DNA of 63,091 bases from Streptococcus sp. HMSC074B11 (GCF_001808705.1 NZ_KV794309.1:111915-175005), one strand, 5' to 3'. Counted from the stretch's first letter, positions 18,023 through 28,969 are shown. Program-made: numbers and translations. Notes: generated by a model not told the origin, from the sequence alone.

Positions 18023-18316
18023 ATGTTAAAAATGACTCTTAACAACTTGCAACTTTTCGCCCACAAAAAAGGTGGAGGTTCTACATCAAACGGACGCGAT
18101 TCACAAGCAAAACGTCTTGGAGCTAAAGCAGCTGACGGACAAACTGTAACAGGTGGATCAATCCTTTACCGTCAACGTGGTACACACATCTATCCAGGTG
18201 TAAACGTTGGACGTGGTGGAGACGATACTTTGTTCGCTAAAGTTGAAGGCGTAGTACGCTTTGAACGTAAAGGTCGCGATAAAAAACAAGTTTCTGTTTA
18301 CCCAATCGCAAAATAA
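18023..18316 (+). CDS. rpmA: 50S ribosomal protein L27 (with cleavable N-terminal extension)
   Basis: A 97-residue L27 whose N-terminus reads [20 protein letters not shown]. Prp is expected to cut between LQLF and AHKKGG, exposing the tail that reaches toward the peptidyl transferase centre. The rest ([35 protein letters not shown]) is typical. CACGGAGG lies eight bases before the ATG. A strong terminator follows. Confidence 0.98.
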   Translation: MLKMTLNNLQLFAHKKGGGSTSNGRDSQAKRLGAKAADGQTVTGGSILYRQRGTHIYPGVNVGRGGDDTLFAKVEGVVRFERKGRDKKQVSVYPIAK

Positions 18317-18333
18317 TCGCTCTAAGTAGCATA

Positions 18334-18372
18334 AAATAAGGCTTTCCGAGTTTTCGGAAAGCCTATTTTTTT
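18334..18372 (+). terminator. intrinsic terminator after rpmA
   Basis: Stem AAGGCTTTCCGA paired with TCGGAAAGCCT, followed by seven T residues. Confidence 0.92.
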
Positions 18373-18373
18373 G

Positions 18374-18396
18374 TTTTGGTACCCTTTTTGGTACCC
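18374..18396. other. direct GGTACCC repeats 3' of rpmA (possible integrase arm site or scar)
   Basis: Two copies of GGTACCC start at 18378 and 18390, each preceded by TTTT, 12 bp apart and directly after the terminator. The layout matches the repeats 3' of hup, tRNA-Arg and eno. The function is inferred. Confidence 0.3.
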
Positions 18397-18438
18397 AGAA
18401 TGATTTTTATGTAAAATTTTTGTACAATATCATCGGTT

Positions 18439-18546
18439 TATACTCAATGAAAATCAAAGAGCAAACTAGGAAGCTAGCCGCAGGCTGTACTTGAGTACGG
18501 CAAGGCGACGTTGACGCGGTTTGAATTTGATTTTCGAAGAGTATTA
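18439..18546 (-). repeat. BOX element (boxA-boxC, no boxB)
   Basis: About 107 bp. The left end ATACTCAATGAAAATCAAAG is the reverse of the boxC terminus. The right half contains TACGGCAAGGCGACG, the segment used as the BOX-A1R priming site in streptococcal typing, and ends TTTTCGAAGAGTAT (boxA). The two ends form imperfect inverted repeats. There is no room for a boxB module. It is read on the minus strand in the usual A-to-C direction. Confidence 0.92.
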
Positions 18547-18773
18547 ATTTCTTATTTTATAAAAGTGTATATACTATCGCATATACTTATAAAGCCAGTC
18601 TTTCTTTAACAAATCACTAACTAAAAATGTGCAGTAATTATTTTATTACAAGCTTTAAAAATACAGGTGAGGAGATTTTTACTAGCTTTGAAAAGTATGA
18701 TAATTCTAACTGATATAACCATAGTTATCGTATTAAATATCAAGATAGTTCTAGGCTTAATTTTTTTATAGGA
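18547..18773. other. AT-rich gene-free stretch upstream of murZ
   Basis: No ORF, RNA gene or strong hairpin was recognised between the BOX element and the murZ promoter. Confidence 0.5.
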
Positions 18774-18802
18774 TTGGCTATTAGTAAGAAATATGGTATA
18801 AT
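18774..18802 (+). promoter_or_regulatory. promoter of the murZ operon
   Basis: TTGGCT at 18774-18779, a 17-bp spacer, and extended TG-G-TATAAT at 18797-18802. Confidence 0.75.
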
Positions 18803-18843
18803 ATAGGGTGAGACCTTCTTAATAAATAGTGAAAGAGTATAAA

Positions 18844-20103
18844 ATGAAAAAAATTGTCATTAACGGCGGGAGACCATTGAAAGGTGAAATTACGATTAGT
18901 GGCGCTAAAAATAGTGTCGTTGCCTTAATTCCTGCCATTATTTTATCAGATGATGTTGTGATTTTGGATTGTGTTCCAGACATCTCTGATGTAGCTAGTC
19001 TTATTGAGATTATGGAGATCATGGGAGCTAGTGTCAAGCGTTATGACGATGTTCTTGAGATTGATCCTCGTGGTGTTCAAAATAAACCAATGCCTTATGG
19101 TAAAATTAATAGCTTGCGTGCGTCTTATTATTTCTATGGTAGTCTTTTAGGACGTTTTGGTGAAGCAACTGTAGGTTTGCCTGGAGGGTGTGACCTAGGA
19201 CCACGTCCGATTGATTTGCACTTAAAAGCATTTGAAGCTATGGGAGCTAAGACAACCTACGAGGGAGATAATATGAATCTCTCAACCCAGGGATCAAGTC
19301 TACATGGTGCGCATATCTATATGGATACTGTTAGTGTTGGTGCAACAATCAATACAATGCTAGCAGCAGTAAAAGCTAAAGGTCGAACAGTTATTGAAAA
19401 TGCTGCTCGCGAACCTGAAATCATTGATGTGGCTACATTATTAAACAATATGGGCGCTCACATTCGTGGAGCAGGTACAGATATGATTACAATTGATGGT
19501 GTGGATAGCTTGCACGGAACACGCCACCAAGTCATCCCTGACCGTATCGAAGCAGGTACATATATTTCAATGGCAGCTGCAGTAGGTCATGGGATTCGAA
19601 TTAATAATGTACTTTATGAGCATTTAGAAGGATTTATTGCTAAACTTGAAGAAATGGGTGTTCACATGACTGTTTCTGAAGACAGTATTTTCGTCGAAGA
19701 GCAAACAAATCTAAAGGCTGTTAATATTAAGACAGCTCCTTATCCAGGTTTCGCAACAGATCTTCAACAGCCTATTACTCCCTTGCTATTAAAAGCAGAA
19801 GGTCGTGGCACATTGATTGATACAATCTATGAAAAACGTGTCAACCATGTTTTTGAATTAGCCAAAATGAATGCAGATATTTCAACAACAAACGACCACA
19901 TACTTTATAAGGGTGGAAATCCTTTGCAGGGTGCAAAAGTTAAGGCAACAGACCTACGTGCTGGAGCTGCCTTAGTTATTGCTGGCTTGATGGCTGAAGG
20001 AAAAACAGAGATTACCAATGTTGAATTCATCCTTCGAGGCTACTCGAATATTATCGAAAAATTGCGTAATCTTGGAGCAGATATTGAGCTAATTGAAGAT
20101 TAG
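18844..20103 (+). CDS. murZ: UDP-N-acetylglucosamine 1-carboxyvinyltransferase (MurZ/MurA2)
   Basis: This enzyme performs the first committed step of peptidoglycan synthesis, adding enolpyruvate from PEP to UDP-GlcNAc; it is the fosfomycin target. The 419 residues start [15 protein letters not shown]. The active-site Cys116 is present in [15 protein letters not shown], so the enzyme should be fosfomycin-sensitive at that residue. Sequence and neighbourhood (GNAT, SpxR, Map) match the MurZ paralogue rather than MurA1. ATG 18844 has only a weak GAAAGAG site; a GTG five codons earlier is possible. Confidence 0.93.
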   Translation: MKKIVINGGRPLKGEITISGAKNSVVALIPAIILSDDVVILDCVPDISDVASLIEIMEIMGASVKRYDDVLEIDPRGVQNKPMPYGKINSLRASYYFYGSLLGRFGEATVGLPGGCDLGPRPIDLHLKAFEAMGAKTTYEGDNMNLSTQGSSLHGAHIYMDTVSVGATINTMLAAVKAKGRTVIENAAREPEIIDVATLLNNMGAHIRGAGTDMITIDGVDSLHGTRHQVIPDRIEAGTYISMAAAVGHGIRINNVLYEHLEGFIAKLEEMGVHMTVSEDSIFVEEQTNLKAVNIKTAPYPGFATDLQQPITPLLLKAEGRGTLIDTIYEKRVNHVFELAKMNADISTTNDHILYKGGNPLQGAKVKATDLRAGAALVIAGLMAEGKTEITNVEFILRGYSNIIEKLRNLGADIELIED

Positions 20104-20119
20104 CAATTTGAGGATTGCA

Positions 20120-20671
20120 ATGAATATCTGGACTAAATTAGCAAAATTTTCTTTCTATGAGACGGAACGTTTATATTTCCGTCCCTTCTTTTTTACGGAT
20201 GTAGATGATTTTCATCAACTTGCATCAGATCCTGAAAATCTTCAATTTATCTTTCCTGCACAAGCAAGTATTGAAGAAAGTCAGTATGCTCTTGCCAATT
20301 ATTTTATGAAATCACCTTTGGGGATTTGGGCTATTTGTGATAAAAAAGAGCAAAGAATGATTGGAGCTATCAAGTTTGAAAAGCTTGATGAAATTAAGAA
20401 AGAAGCAGAAATTGGCTATTTTTTAAAGAAAAACTATTGGTCTCAGGGTTATATGACTGAAGCAGTTACCAAATTACGAGATTTATCCATGAACGAGTTT
20501 GCCTTGAAGCAACTTTCGATTGTGACACATCTAGAAAATGTTGCTAGTCAGAAAGTAGCAGAAAAATCAGATTTTGTTCTTTATCGTCGTTTTAAAGGTA
20601 GCGATCGTTATACCCGAAAGATGCGGGATTATCTAGAATTCCGTTATACAAAAGGAAATCTAAATGAGTAA
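20120..20671 (+). CDS. GNAT family N-acetyltransferase (RimJ/RimL type)
   Basis: A 183-residue acetyltransferase of the RimJ/RimL subgroup. Features are the N-terminal ETERLYFRPFFFTD, the central EAEIGYFLKKNYWSQGYMTEAV containing the acetyl-CoA-binding region, and NVASQKVAEKSDF near the C-terminus. ATG 20120 was chosen because TTGAGGATTGCA precedes it. The start is 16 bp from murZ and the end overlaps spxR by eight bases, so the genes are one operon. The acceptor is unknown. Confidence 0.88.
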   Translation: MNIWTKLAKFSFYETERLYFRPFFFTDVDDFHQLASDPENLQFIFPAQASIEESQYALANYFMKSPLGIWAICDKKEQRMIGAIKFEKLDEIKKEAEIGYFLKKNYWSQGYMTEAVTKLRDLSMNEFALKQLSIVTHLENVASQKVAEKSDFVLYRRFKGSDRYTRKMRDYLEFRYTKGNLNE

Positions 20672-21941
20672 ACACCAAGAAATATTAGCCTACTTGGAAG
20701 AATTACCAGTTGGGAAGCGTGTTAGTGTTCGTAGTATTTCAAATCGGCTGGGAGTAAGTGATGGTACGGCATATCGGGCTATCAAAGAAGCTGAAAATAG
20801 GGGACTTGTTGAAACACGTCCTCGAAGTGGAACAGTACGTGTAAAGTCCAAAAAAGTAGCTATTGAGAAATTAACGTTCGCAGAAATTGCAGAAGTTACA
20901 GGCTCGGAAGTTTTAGCTGGTCAAGCTGGATTGGATAGAGAATTTAGTAAATTCTCCATTGGAGCGATGACTGAAAAGAATATTCTTTCTTATCTTCATG
21001 ATGGTGGCTTACTTATCGTAGGAGATCGAACACGTATTCAGTTATTAGCACTTGAAAATGAAAATGCTGTCTTGGTAACAGGTGGATTTGAAGTTCATGA
21101 AGATGTTTTGAACCATGCTAATAAAAAAAATATTCCAGTATTACGCAGTAAACATGATACATTTACAATTGCGACTATGATCAACAGAGCTTTGTCTAAT
21201 GTTCAGATTAAGACTGATATTTTGACGGTTGAAAAAATCTATCGTACCAGTCATGAATATGGTTTTCTACAGGAAACGGATACTGTCAAAGATTATCTAG
21301 ACTTGGTTCGTAAGAATAGAACGAGCCGTTTCCCTGTCATCAATCAGCATCAGGTTGTTGTTGGTGTAGTTACTATGCGTGATGCTGGAGATAAATCACC
21401 TGGTACAACGATAGATAAGGTCATGACAAGGACAGTCTATATGACTGGTTTAGCGACGAATATTGCTAACGTTAGCCAGAGAATGATTGCTGAAGACTTT
21501 GAAATGGTACCTGTTGTGAGAAGCAATCAAACCTTACTTGGTGTCATTACTAGACGGGATGTTATGGAAAAGATGAGTCGCTCTCAAGTTTCAGCTTTAC
21601 CAACATTTTCAGAACAGGTTGGTCAGAAGTTATCTTACCACCATGACGAAGTTGTCATCACGGTTGAACCATTTATGTTGGAAAAAAATGGAGTCCTTGC
21701 AAATGGAGTTCTTTCAGAAATATTGACCCATATGACGCAAGATCTGGTTGTGAATAGCGGACGTAACCTTATCATTGAACAAATGTTGATTTATTTCTTA
21801 CAAGCTGTTCAGATTGATGATACCTTGCGGATTCAGGCTAGAATTATTCATCATACGAGAAGGTCAGCTATTATTGACTATGACATTTATATCAATCATC
21901 AAATCGTATCAAAAGCAAATGTTACTGTAAAAATTAATTAA
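20664..21941 (+). CDS. spxR: CBS-HotDog domain transcription factor SpxR
   Basis: A 425-residue four-part regulator: an N-terminal winged helix (SVRSISNRLGVSDGTAYRAIKEAENRGLVETRPRSG, about 18-53), a DRTGG-like domain (about 70-185, with GDRTRIQ), two CBS modules (about 190-305, RFPVINQHQVVVGVVTMRD and VVRSNQTLLGVITRRDVM) and a C-terminal HotDog fold. In S. pneumoniae SpxR activates spxB (pyruvate oxidase, hydrogen peroxide). CBS and HotDog domains suggest it senses a nucleotide or acyl-CoA. Its start overlaps the GNAT gene by eight bases. Confidence 0.92.
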   Translation: MSKHQEILAYLEELPVGKRVSVRSISNRLGVSDGTAYRAIKEAENRGLVETRPRSGTVRVKSKKVAIEKLTFAEIAEVTGSEVLAGQAGLDREFSKFSIGAMTEKNILSYLHDGGLLIVGDRTRIQLLALENENAVLVTGGFEVHEDVLNHANKKNIPVLRSKHDTFTIATMINRALSNVQIKTDILTVEKIYRTSHEYGFLQETDTVKDYLDLVRKNRTSRFPVINQHQVVVGVVTMRDAGDKSPGTTIDKVMTRTVYMTGLATNIANVSQRMIAEDFEMVPVVRSNQTLLGVITRRDVMEKMSRSQVSALPTFSEQVGQKLSYHHDEVVITVEPFMLEKNGVLANGVLSEILTHMTQDLVVNSGRNLIIEQMLIYFLQAVQIDDTLRIQARIIHHTRRSAIIDYDIYINHQIVSKANVTVKIN

Positions 21942-21955
21942 AACTAGGAGAAAAC

Positions 21956-22816
21956 ATGATTACATTAAAATCAGCTAGAGAAATCGAAGCAATGGATAAA
22001 GCTGGCGATTTTCTTGCCAGTATTCACATCGGTTTGCGTGACATCATCAAACCAGGTGTAGATATGTGGGAAGTAGAAGAATATGTGCGTCGTCGTTGTA
22101 AAGAAGAAAATTTCCTTCCACTACAAATCGGTGTTGATGGGGCAATGATGGATTATCCTTATGCCACTTGCTGTTCACTCAATGACGAAGTAGCCCATGC
22201 TTTTCCACGCCACTATATTTTGAAGGAAGGCGATTTGCTGAAGGTTGATATGGTTCTTGGTGGGCCAATCGCTAAGTCTGACCTCAATGTTTCTAAACTC
22301 AACTTTAACAACGTTGAGCAGATGAAAAAATATACTCAAAACTTTACGGGCGGCTTGGCAGATTCTTGTTGGGCATACGCTGTTGGTAAACCGTCAGAAG
22401 AAGTTAAAAACTTAATGGACGTGACCAAGGAAGCTATGTACATTGGTATTGAAAAAGCTGTTGTAGGAAACCGTATTGGAGATATTGGAGCTGCTATTCA
22501 GGAATATGCTGAAAGTCGTGGTTACGGCGTTGTTCGTGATCTTGTAGGACACGGCGTTGGTCCAACTATGCATGAAGAACCAATGGTTCCTAACTATGGT
22601 ATCGCAGGTCGCGGTCTCCGCCTTCGTGAAGGCATGGTTTTGACAATCGAACCTATGATCAATACAGGTGATTGGGAAATCGATACAGATATGAAAACAG
22701 GTTGGGCACATAAAACAATCGATGGTGGACTATCATGTCAGTACGAGCATCAGTTTGTTATTACTAAAGATGGGCCTGTAATCTTGACAAGTCAAGGTGA
22801 AGAGGGAACTTATTAA
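21956..22816 (+). CDS. map: methionine aminopeptidase (type I, with streptococcal insert)
   Basis: Removes the initiator methionine from new proteins. The five metal ligands are visible: Asp in KVDMVLGG, Asp in AKSDLN, His in GHGVGPTMHEEP, Glu in TIEPM and Glu in CQYEHQF. At 286 residues it is longer than the usual 250-260. The extra segment (SKLNFNNVEQMKKYTQNFTGG) lies between the two metal-binding Asp residues and the substrate pocket, an insert known from streptococcal enzymes. CTAGGAGAAAAC precedes the ATG. It is the last gene of the murZ operon. Confidence 0.96.
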   Translation: MITLKSAREIEAMDKAGDFLASIHIGLRDIIKPGVDMWEVEEYVRRRCKEENFLPLQIGVDGAMMDYPYATCCSLNDEVAHAFPRHYILKEGDLLKVDMVLGGPIAKSDLNVSKLNFNNVEQMKKYTQNFTGGLADSCWAYAVGKPSEEVKNLMDVTKEAMYIGIEKAVVGNRIGDIGAAIQEYAESRGYGVVRDLVGHGVGPTMHEEPMVPNYGIAGRGLRLREGMVLTIEPMINTGDWEIDTDMKTGWAHKTIDGGLSCQYEHQFVITKDGPVILTSQGEEGTY

Positions 22817-22842
22817 AAAAAAAGGAGCTGAGCTCCTTTTTT
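22816..22842 (+). terminator. intrinsic terminator after map
   Basis: Stem AAAGGAGCT/AGCTCCTTT with T tract, directly after the stop codon. Confidence 0.9.
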
Positions 22843-22941
22843 GATTCTTTCAAGTTGAAAATAAATTTGCGTAGCGGATTTCTTACAAACGTTTTCTTTT
22901 ATAGTAAAATAAAAGATGACTATATGAAAGAAGGTTCTTAA

Positions 22942-23649
22942 TTGGAAAGTATTTTATTTTTTATTTCTGTCTTTATAGCTGGGATTTTGTCATTCTTTTC
23001 TCCCTGCATCTTTCCCTTGTTACCAGTCTACGCAGGTGTTCTGCTAGATGATCAAGAGGAGTCAAGGACATTTCGTTTTTTGGGTAAAGATGTTGCCTGG
23101 TCAGGATTGATTCGGACACTCTGTTTCATTGCGGGTATCTCTCTCATCTTCTTTATTCTTGGATTTGGAGCAGGATTCCTTGGGAATTTACTTTATACTG
23201 ACTGGTTCCGTTATGTCATGGGAATCATGATTATTATACTGGGTTTGCATCAGATGGAAATTCTTCACTTACAAAAATTAGAGGTACAAAAAACAGTAAC
23301 ATTTAAGCAAAAACAATCTAGCAAATATATGTCGGCCTTTTTACTGGGTATCAGCTTCAGCTTTGGCTGGACTCCATGTATAGGCCCAGTTTTAAGTTCT
23401 GTTTTAGCACTGGCTGCCTCAGGAGGAAATGGAGCTCTTCAGGGAGCCTTATTAACCCTCATTTACACTCTCGGAATGGCGCTTCCATTTTTAGTTCTGG
23501 CCTTGGCATCAGGTCTTATCATGCCTTATTTTAGTAGAATCAAATCCCACATACTTTTATTGAAGAAAATTGGTGGTTTATTGATCATTCTCATGGGAAT
23601 TTTATTAATGTTGGGACAGTTAAATGTCTTATCTGGAATATTAGGATAA
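22942..23649 (+). CDS. ccdA: CcdA-type thiol-disulfide membrane transporter
   Basis: A 235-residue, six-helix membrane protein of the CcdA/DsbD-beta family that carries reducing equivalents from cytoplasmic thioredoxin to an extracytoplasmic thioredoxin. The paired cysteines lie in FFSPCIFPLLPVY (residue about 23) and GWTPCIGPV (residue about 145). The start is TTG with AGAAGG upstream. The partner lipoprotein gene follows after 12 bp. The pair corresponds to the Etrx-type surface thiol systems of pneumococcus, which keep methionine sulfoxide reductases active. No msrAB gene is adjacent here. Confidence 0.92.
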   Translation: MESILFFISVFIAGILSFFSPCIFPLLPVYAGVLLDDQEESRTFRFLGKDVAWSGLIRTLCFIAGISLIFFILGFGAGFLGNLLYTDWFRYVMGIMIIILGLHQMEILHLQKLEVQKTVTFKQKQSSKYMSAFLLGISFSFGWTPCIGPVLSSVLALAASGGNGALQGALLTLIYTLGMALPFLVLALASGLIMPYFSRIKSHILLLKKIGGLLIILMGILLMLGQLNVLSGILG

Positions 23650-23661
23650 AAGGAGTTATCT

Positions 23662-24225
23662 ATGAAAAAAATTATCTATTTTGGGCTTAGTTTCTTGTCT
23701 CTCTTTCTTCTGATTGCTTGTGGCAAGGAAGAGAAAAAATCAAGTCAAGAAAATCAAACGACTCAGACACAGCAGCAAGCAACTGTGAAGCAAGTGGCTG
23801 TAGGAGCAGAAGCACCTGATTTTACGCTTCAATCAATGGATGGAAAAGAAGTGAAATTATCTGATTTTAAAGGTAAAAAAGTTTATCTTAAATTTTGGGC
23901 ATCTTGGTGTGGACCATGTAAGAAGAGTATGCCAGAATTGATGGAGCTTGCTGCTAAGGAAGATCGTGATTTCGAAATTTTATCTGTCATTGCGCCGGGT
24001 ATTCAAGGTGAAAAAACGATAGATCAATTTCCAAAGTGGTTTGAAGAACAAGGTTATAAAGACATTCCTGTTTTATATGATACAAAAGGAACTGTTTTTC
24101 AAGATTATCAAATTCGAAGCATCCCTACAGAGTATCTAATTGATTCACAGGGTAAAATTGCTAAGATTCAATTAGGTGCGATTAGTAACGCAGATGCAGA
24201 AGCAGCTTTTGCTCAAATGAAATAA
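23662..24225 (+). CDS. extracytoplasmic thioredoxin-fold lipoprotein (TlpA/Etrx type)
   Basis: A 187-residue lipoprotein. The signal peptide ends in the lipobox LIAC (lipidated Cys20), followed by a Ser/Gln/Thr-rich linker to about residue 45 and a TlpA-like thioredoxin domain with the active-site CGPC in FWASWCGPCKKS. A cis-Pro loop (RSIPTEYL) is present. It should be reduced by the upstream CcdA and pass electrons to surface methionine sulfoxide reductases or other thiol proteins. AAAGGAG precedes the ATG. Confidence 0.93.
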   Translation: MKKIIYFGLSFLSLFLLIACGKEEKKSSQENQTTQTQQQATVKQVAVGAEAPDFTLQSMDGKEVKLSDFKGKKVYLKFWASWCGPCKKSMPELMELAAKEDRDFEILSVIAPGIQGEKTIDQFPKWFEEQGYKDIPVLYDTKGTVFQDYQIRSIPTEYLIDSQGKIAKIQLGAISNADAEAAFAQMK

Positions 24226-24240
24226 AGTAATGAAATATAA

Positions 24241-24272
24241 AAATGTCTAGACAAACCGTCTAGACATTTTTT
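24241..24272. terminator. bidirectional terminator between the thioredoxin gene and ldh
   Basis: Perfect stem AAATGTCTAGAC/GTCTAGACATTT with a five-base loop, T tract on the plus strand and A tract for the minus strand. Confidence 0.9.
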
Positions 24273-24282
24273 CTAACTTAAA

Positions 24283-25349
<1,067 letters not shown>

Positions 25350-25370
25350 GGATATAACATCCAGTTATCA

Positions 25371-25386
25371 ATGTAAACGTTTTAGG
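25371..25386. promoter_or_regulatory. candidate cre (CcpA site) upstream of ldh
   Basis: ATGTAAACGTTTTAGG matches 13 of 16 positions of the cre consensus WTGNAARCGNWWWCAW. Its centre is about 64 bp upstream of the predicted ldh start, a position at which CcpA usually activates. It lies between the divergent ldh and gyrA promoters. Confidence 0.5.
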
Positions 25387-25421
25387 GGTATCCAGAGACT
25401 GAAATATAAGCTAAACTATGG

Positions 25422-25427
25422 TATAAT
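25422..25427 (+). promoter_or_regulatory. extended -10 of gyrA
   Basis: TG-G-TATAAT, 37 bp before the gyrA ATG. Confidence 0.65.
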
Positions 25428-25464
25428 ATATCTAGTTACTAATAGTGAAATGAGGCATTTTTTA

Positions 25465-27933
25465 ATGCAAGATAAAAATTTAGTGAATGTCAATCTGACA
25501 AAGGAGATGAAGACCAGCTTTATCGACTACGCCATGAGTGTTATCGTATCGCGGGCCCTTCCTGATGTTCGAGATGGGTTGAAACCAGTTCATCGTCGTA
25601 TTTTGTACGGAATGAACGAATTAGGGGTTACACCTGATAAACCTCATAAGAAATCTGCCCGTATTACAGGGGATGTTATGGGTAAATACCACCCACACGG
25701 TGATTCATCTATTTACGAGGCTATGGTCCGTATGGCTCAATGGTGGAGCTACCGTTACATGCTTGTAGATGGACATGGAAACTTTGGTTCCATGGATGGT
25801 GATGGTGCCGCAGCTCAGCGTTATACTGAAGCGCGCATGAGCAAGATTGCACTTGAGATGCTTCGTGACATCAATAAAAATACCGTTGATTTTGTAGATA
25901 ACTATGATGCCAATGAACGTGAACCTGTTGTTCTACCAGCTCGTTTCCCAAATCTTTTGGTCAATGGTGCTACAGGTATTGCCGTTGGTATGGCGACCAA
26001 TATTCCGCCACATAACTTGGGTGAAACCATTGATGCGGTTAAGTTGGTTATGGATAATCCAGAAGTTACTACCAAGGACTTGATGGAAGTACTCCCTGGG
26101 CCTGACTTCCCAACTGGTGCCCTTGTTATGGGGAGATCAGGGATTCATAAGGCCTATGAAACAGGAAAAGGCTCCATTGTTCTTCGTTCCCGTACAGAAA
26201 TCGAGGAAACAAAAACTGGTCGCGAACGTATCGTTGTAACAGAATTTCCATACATGGTTAATAAGACTAAAGTCCATGAGCATATTGTGCGTTTAGTTCA
26301 AGAAAAACGTATCGAAGGAATCACAGCTGTTCGTGACGAATCTAACCGTGAGGGTGTTCGCTTTGTTATCGAAGTGAAGCGTGATGCCTCTGCCAATGTC
26401 ATCTTGAACAATTTGTTCAAGATGACTCAAATGCAAACGAGTTTTGGGTTTAACATGCTGGCTATCCAGAATGGTGTACCAAAGATTCTCTCTCTTCGTC
26501 AAATCTTGGATGCTTATATTGAGCACCAAAAAGAAGTGGTGACTCGTCGTACTCAATTTGACAAAGAGAAAGCTGAAGCGCGTGCACATATCTTAGAAGG
26601 TTTGTTAATTGCCCTAGACCATATTGATGAAGTTATTCGTATCATTCGTGCCAGTGAAACGGATGCAGAAGCCCAAGCTGAATTGATGAGCAAGTTCAAG
26701 TTATCTGAACGTCAAAGTCAAGCAATTCTCGATATGCGTCTACGTCGTTTGACAGGTTTGGAACGTGACAAGATTCAGTCGGAATATGATGAGCTTATTG
26801 CTTTGATTGCTGACTTGGCAGACATTCTTGCAAAACCAGAACGCGTAGCGCAAATCATCAAGGAAGAATTGGATGAGGTCAAACGTAAGTTTGGCAATCC
26901 ACGTCGTACTGAGTTGATGGTTGGTGAAGTCTTGACGCTTGAAGATGAAGACTTGATTGAAGAGTCTGATGTTCTCATCACTCTATCAAATAAAGGTTAT
27001 ATCAAACGTTTGGACCAAGACGAATTTACAGCTCAAAAACGTGGTGGACGTGGCGTTCAAGGAACTGGAGTTAAGGACGATGACTTTGTGCGTGAATTGG
27101 TTTCAACCAGCACTCACGATCATTTGCTATTCTTTACTAATAAAGGGCGTGTGTATCGTCTTAAGGGATATGAAATTCCAGAGTATGGTCGCACTGCCAA
27201 GGGCTTGCCAGTCGTCAATCTTTTGAAACTAGACGAAGGTGAAAGTATTCAAACCATTATCAATGTCGAATCTGAACGCAGTGATGATGCCTATCTCTTC
27301 TTTACAACTCGTTCTGGTATTGTTAAGAGAACCAGCGTTAAAGAATTCGCAAACATTCGTCAAAATGGTCTCAAAGCCTTGAATCTGAAAGATGAGGATG
27401 AGTTGATTAATGTCTTACTAACTGAAAAAGACACGGATATCATCATCGGAACCAAATTAGGTTATGCAGTTCGTTTCAATCAGTCTTCAGTTCGTAGTAT
27501 GAGTCGTATCGCCACTGGTGTTAAAGGGGTAAACCTTCGTGAAGGTGATGCAGTAGTAGGAGCGAGAGTGATCACTGACCAAGATGAAGTCCTCATCATA
27601 ACTGAAAAAGGATACGGTAAGCGCACAGTTGCGACTGAATACCCAACAAAAGGTCGTGCCGGTAAGGGAATGAAAACAGCCAATATTACTGAAAAAAATG
27701 GTCCTCTGGCTGGTCTCTTAACAGTAAACGGTGACGAAGACTTGATGATTATCACTGACACAGGTGTCATGATTCGAACAAATGTAGCTAATATTTCGCA
27801 AACGGGGCGTTCAACTATGGGAGTAAAAGTGATGCGTCTAGATCAAGATGCTAAGATTGTGACTTTTACAAGTGTTGCAGCAGCAGAAAAAGAAGAAGTT
27901 GGGGCAGAACAGGAAACAGAAAGTGAAGCATAA
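25465..27933 (+). CDS. gyrA: DNA gyrase subunit A
   Basis: The DNA-cleaving subunit of gyrase, which introduces negative supercoils. From ATG 25465 it is 822 residues, the pneumococcal length; an in-frame ATG five codons earlier overlaps the TGAGG ribosome site. The catalytic Tyr120 is in AAQRYTEAR. The quinolone-determining region reads [11 protein letters not shown] with Ser81 and Glu85, the susceptible form. The C-terminal GyrA box QKRGGRG identifies it as GyrA rather than ParC. srtA follows with its ATG overlapping the stop codon. Confidence 0.98.
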   Translation: MQDKNLVNVNLTKEMKTSFIDYAMSVIVSRALPDVRDGLKPVHRRILYGMNELGVTPDKPHKKSARITGDVMGKYHPHGDSSIYEAMVRMAQWWSYRYMLVDGHGNFGSMDGDGAAAQRYTEARMSKIALEMLRDINKNTVDFVDNYDANEREPVVLPARFPNLLVNGATGIAVGMATNIPPHNLGETIDAVKLVMDNPEVTTKDLMEVLPGPDFPTGALVMGRSGIHKAYETGKGSIVLRSRTEIEETKTGRERIVVTEFPYMVNKTKVHEHIVRLVQEKRIEGITAVRDESNREGVRFVIEVKRDASANVILNNLFKMTQMQTSFGFNMLAIQNGVPKILSLRQILDAYIEHQKEVVTRRTQFDKEKAEARAHILEGLLIALDHIDEVIRIIRASETDAEAQAELMSKFKLSERQSQAILDMRLRRLTGLERDKIQSEYDELIALIADLADILAKPERVAQIIKEELDEVKRKFGNPRRTELMVGEVLTLEDEDLIEESDVLITLSNKGYIKRLDQDEFTAQKRGGRGVQGTGVKDDDFVRELVSTSTHDHLLFFTNKGRVYRLKGYEIPEYGRTAKGLPVVNLLKLDEGESIQTIINVESERSDDAYLFFTTRSGIVKRTSVKEFANIRQNGLKALNLKDEDELINVLLTEKDTDIIIGTKLGYAVRFNQSSVRSMSRIATGVKGVNLREGDAVVGARVITDQDEVLIITEKGYGKRTVATEYPTKGRAGKGMKTANITEKNGPLAGLLTVNGDEDLMIITDTGVMIRTNVANISQTGRSTMGVKVMRLDQDAKIVTFTSVAAAEKEEVGAEQETESEA

Positions 27934-28682
27934 TGTCTCAAAAAAAGAATCAAAGTAAAAAAAATAAACGTAAGAATCTACTGATTAACATACTGGCAGG
28001 ATTCCTAATCTTGTTATCTATCGCTTTAATCTTCAATGCTAATATTCGTGATATGTTCATGATTTGGAATACTAATAAGTATCAGGTCAGTCAAGTGACC
28101 AAGGAAGAGATTGAAGAGAACAAAGAAACAGAAGGAAATTTCGATTTTGATTCTGTAAAATCACTTTCCTCGGAGGCAGTCCTATCAGCTCAGTGGAATT
28201 CTCAGCAACTTCCAGTAATCGGAGGGATTGCCATTCCAGAGCTTGAAATGAACCTACCAATATTTAAGGGACTCGATAATGTTAACCTCTTTTATGGTGC
28301 TGGGACAATGAAAGCCAATCAGGTAATGGGGGAAGGAAATTATTCTCTAGCAAGTCACCGTATCTTTGCAGGTGAAAATGCAGATAAGAAATTATTCTCT
28401 CCTCTTGCTCGCGCTGAGAAAGGGATGAAAATTTATCTCACTGATAAAGAGAAAGTCTATACATACGAGATTGAAGAAGTTAAAATTGTAACTCCTGATC
28501 GAGTAGATGTAATTGACGAACGTGATGGGATTAAAGAGATTACCTTAGTAACCTGTGAAGATGCTAATGCAGTTGAGAGAATCATCGTTAAAGGAAATTT
28601 GACAGAGATAAAATCTTATGCAGAAACTCCATCAGATATCTTAGAAGCCTTTAATAAACCCTATAAACAATTTTATGAATAG
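27933..28682 (+). CDS. srtA: sortase A (class A, housekeeping)
   Basis: A membrane-anchored transpeptidase that cleaves LPXTG proteins and links them to cell wall. The 249 residues comprise an N-terminal cytoplasmic basic stretch, one transmembrane helix at about 14-36, and the catalytic domain. The His is in LASHRIFAG, the Cys in TLVTCEDANAVERIIVKG with the following Arg. Position directly after gyrA is the conserved streptococcal srtA locus, and the one-base overlap implies translational coupling. The likely local substrate is the partial YSIRK protein at the right end. Confidence 0.97.
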   Translation: MSQKKNQSKKNKRKNLLINILAGFLILLSIALIFNANIRDMFMIWNTNKYQVSQVTKEEIEENKETEGNFDFDSVKSLSSEAVLSAQWNSQQLPVIGGIAIPELEMNLPIFKGLDNVNLFYGAGTMKANQVMGEGNYSLASHRIFAGENADKKLFSPLARAEKGMKIYLTDKEKVYTYEIEEVKIVTPDRVDVIDERDGIKEITLVTCEDANAVERIIVKGNLTEIKSYAETPSDILEAFNKPYKQFYE

Positions 28683-28687
28683 TAGAA

Positions 28688-28857
28688 GAGGTTGGGACAA
28701 AAGAGCCCGACCTCATTTTTTATTAGCAATCAAACTTTGACGCGGTAGCTGATTGAACTTTTTGTTCGTCTTTTAGACTCCAAAAAGCTCCTAATCATCC
28801 TCGCGGGGCTGGGACTACGAAATCGAGACTTTGTCTATCGATTTCTGTCCCACCGCC
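28688..28857 (+). repeat. 171-bp structured intergenic repeat, copy 2
   Basis: A near-identical second copy of the element at 1926-2096, with roughly a dozen differences and one indel. It too starts with an intrinsic terminator (GAGGTTGGG/CCCGACCTC) right after a stop codon, here that of srtA, and ends with the GTCCCACC hairpin. The inner stem keeps pairing through a double change (28825 G with 28839 C, against T and A in copy 1). Confidence 0.75.
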
Positions 28858-28918
28858 TTTTCTTGTCAATTTCAGAAAATAGATAGGAAAAAGACTTTTC
28901 AATTTTGGTAAAAAGTAG

Positions 28919-28924
28919 TATAAT
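28919..28924 (+). promoter_or_regulatory. -10 box of asd
   Basis: TATAAT, 45 bp before the asd ATG, just beyond the repeat element. Confidence 0.55.
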
Positions 28925-28969
28925 GTTTCTATTATAGAAATTTTTAGAAAATTCCGAAAGAGGTTTGTT

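Noticed and set aside
28690..28857. Possible BOX or RUP identity of the 171-bp repeat
   Set aside because: It lacks the boxA/boxC termini seen at 18439 and 34300 and does not have the ends I associate with RUP, so it is kept as an unnamed repeat.
28862..28969. Possible lysine riboswitch upstream of asd
   Set aside because: The space between the repeat and asd is about 110 bp and shows none of the conserved L-box core; only a -10 box is visible.
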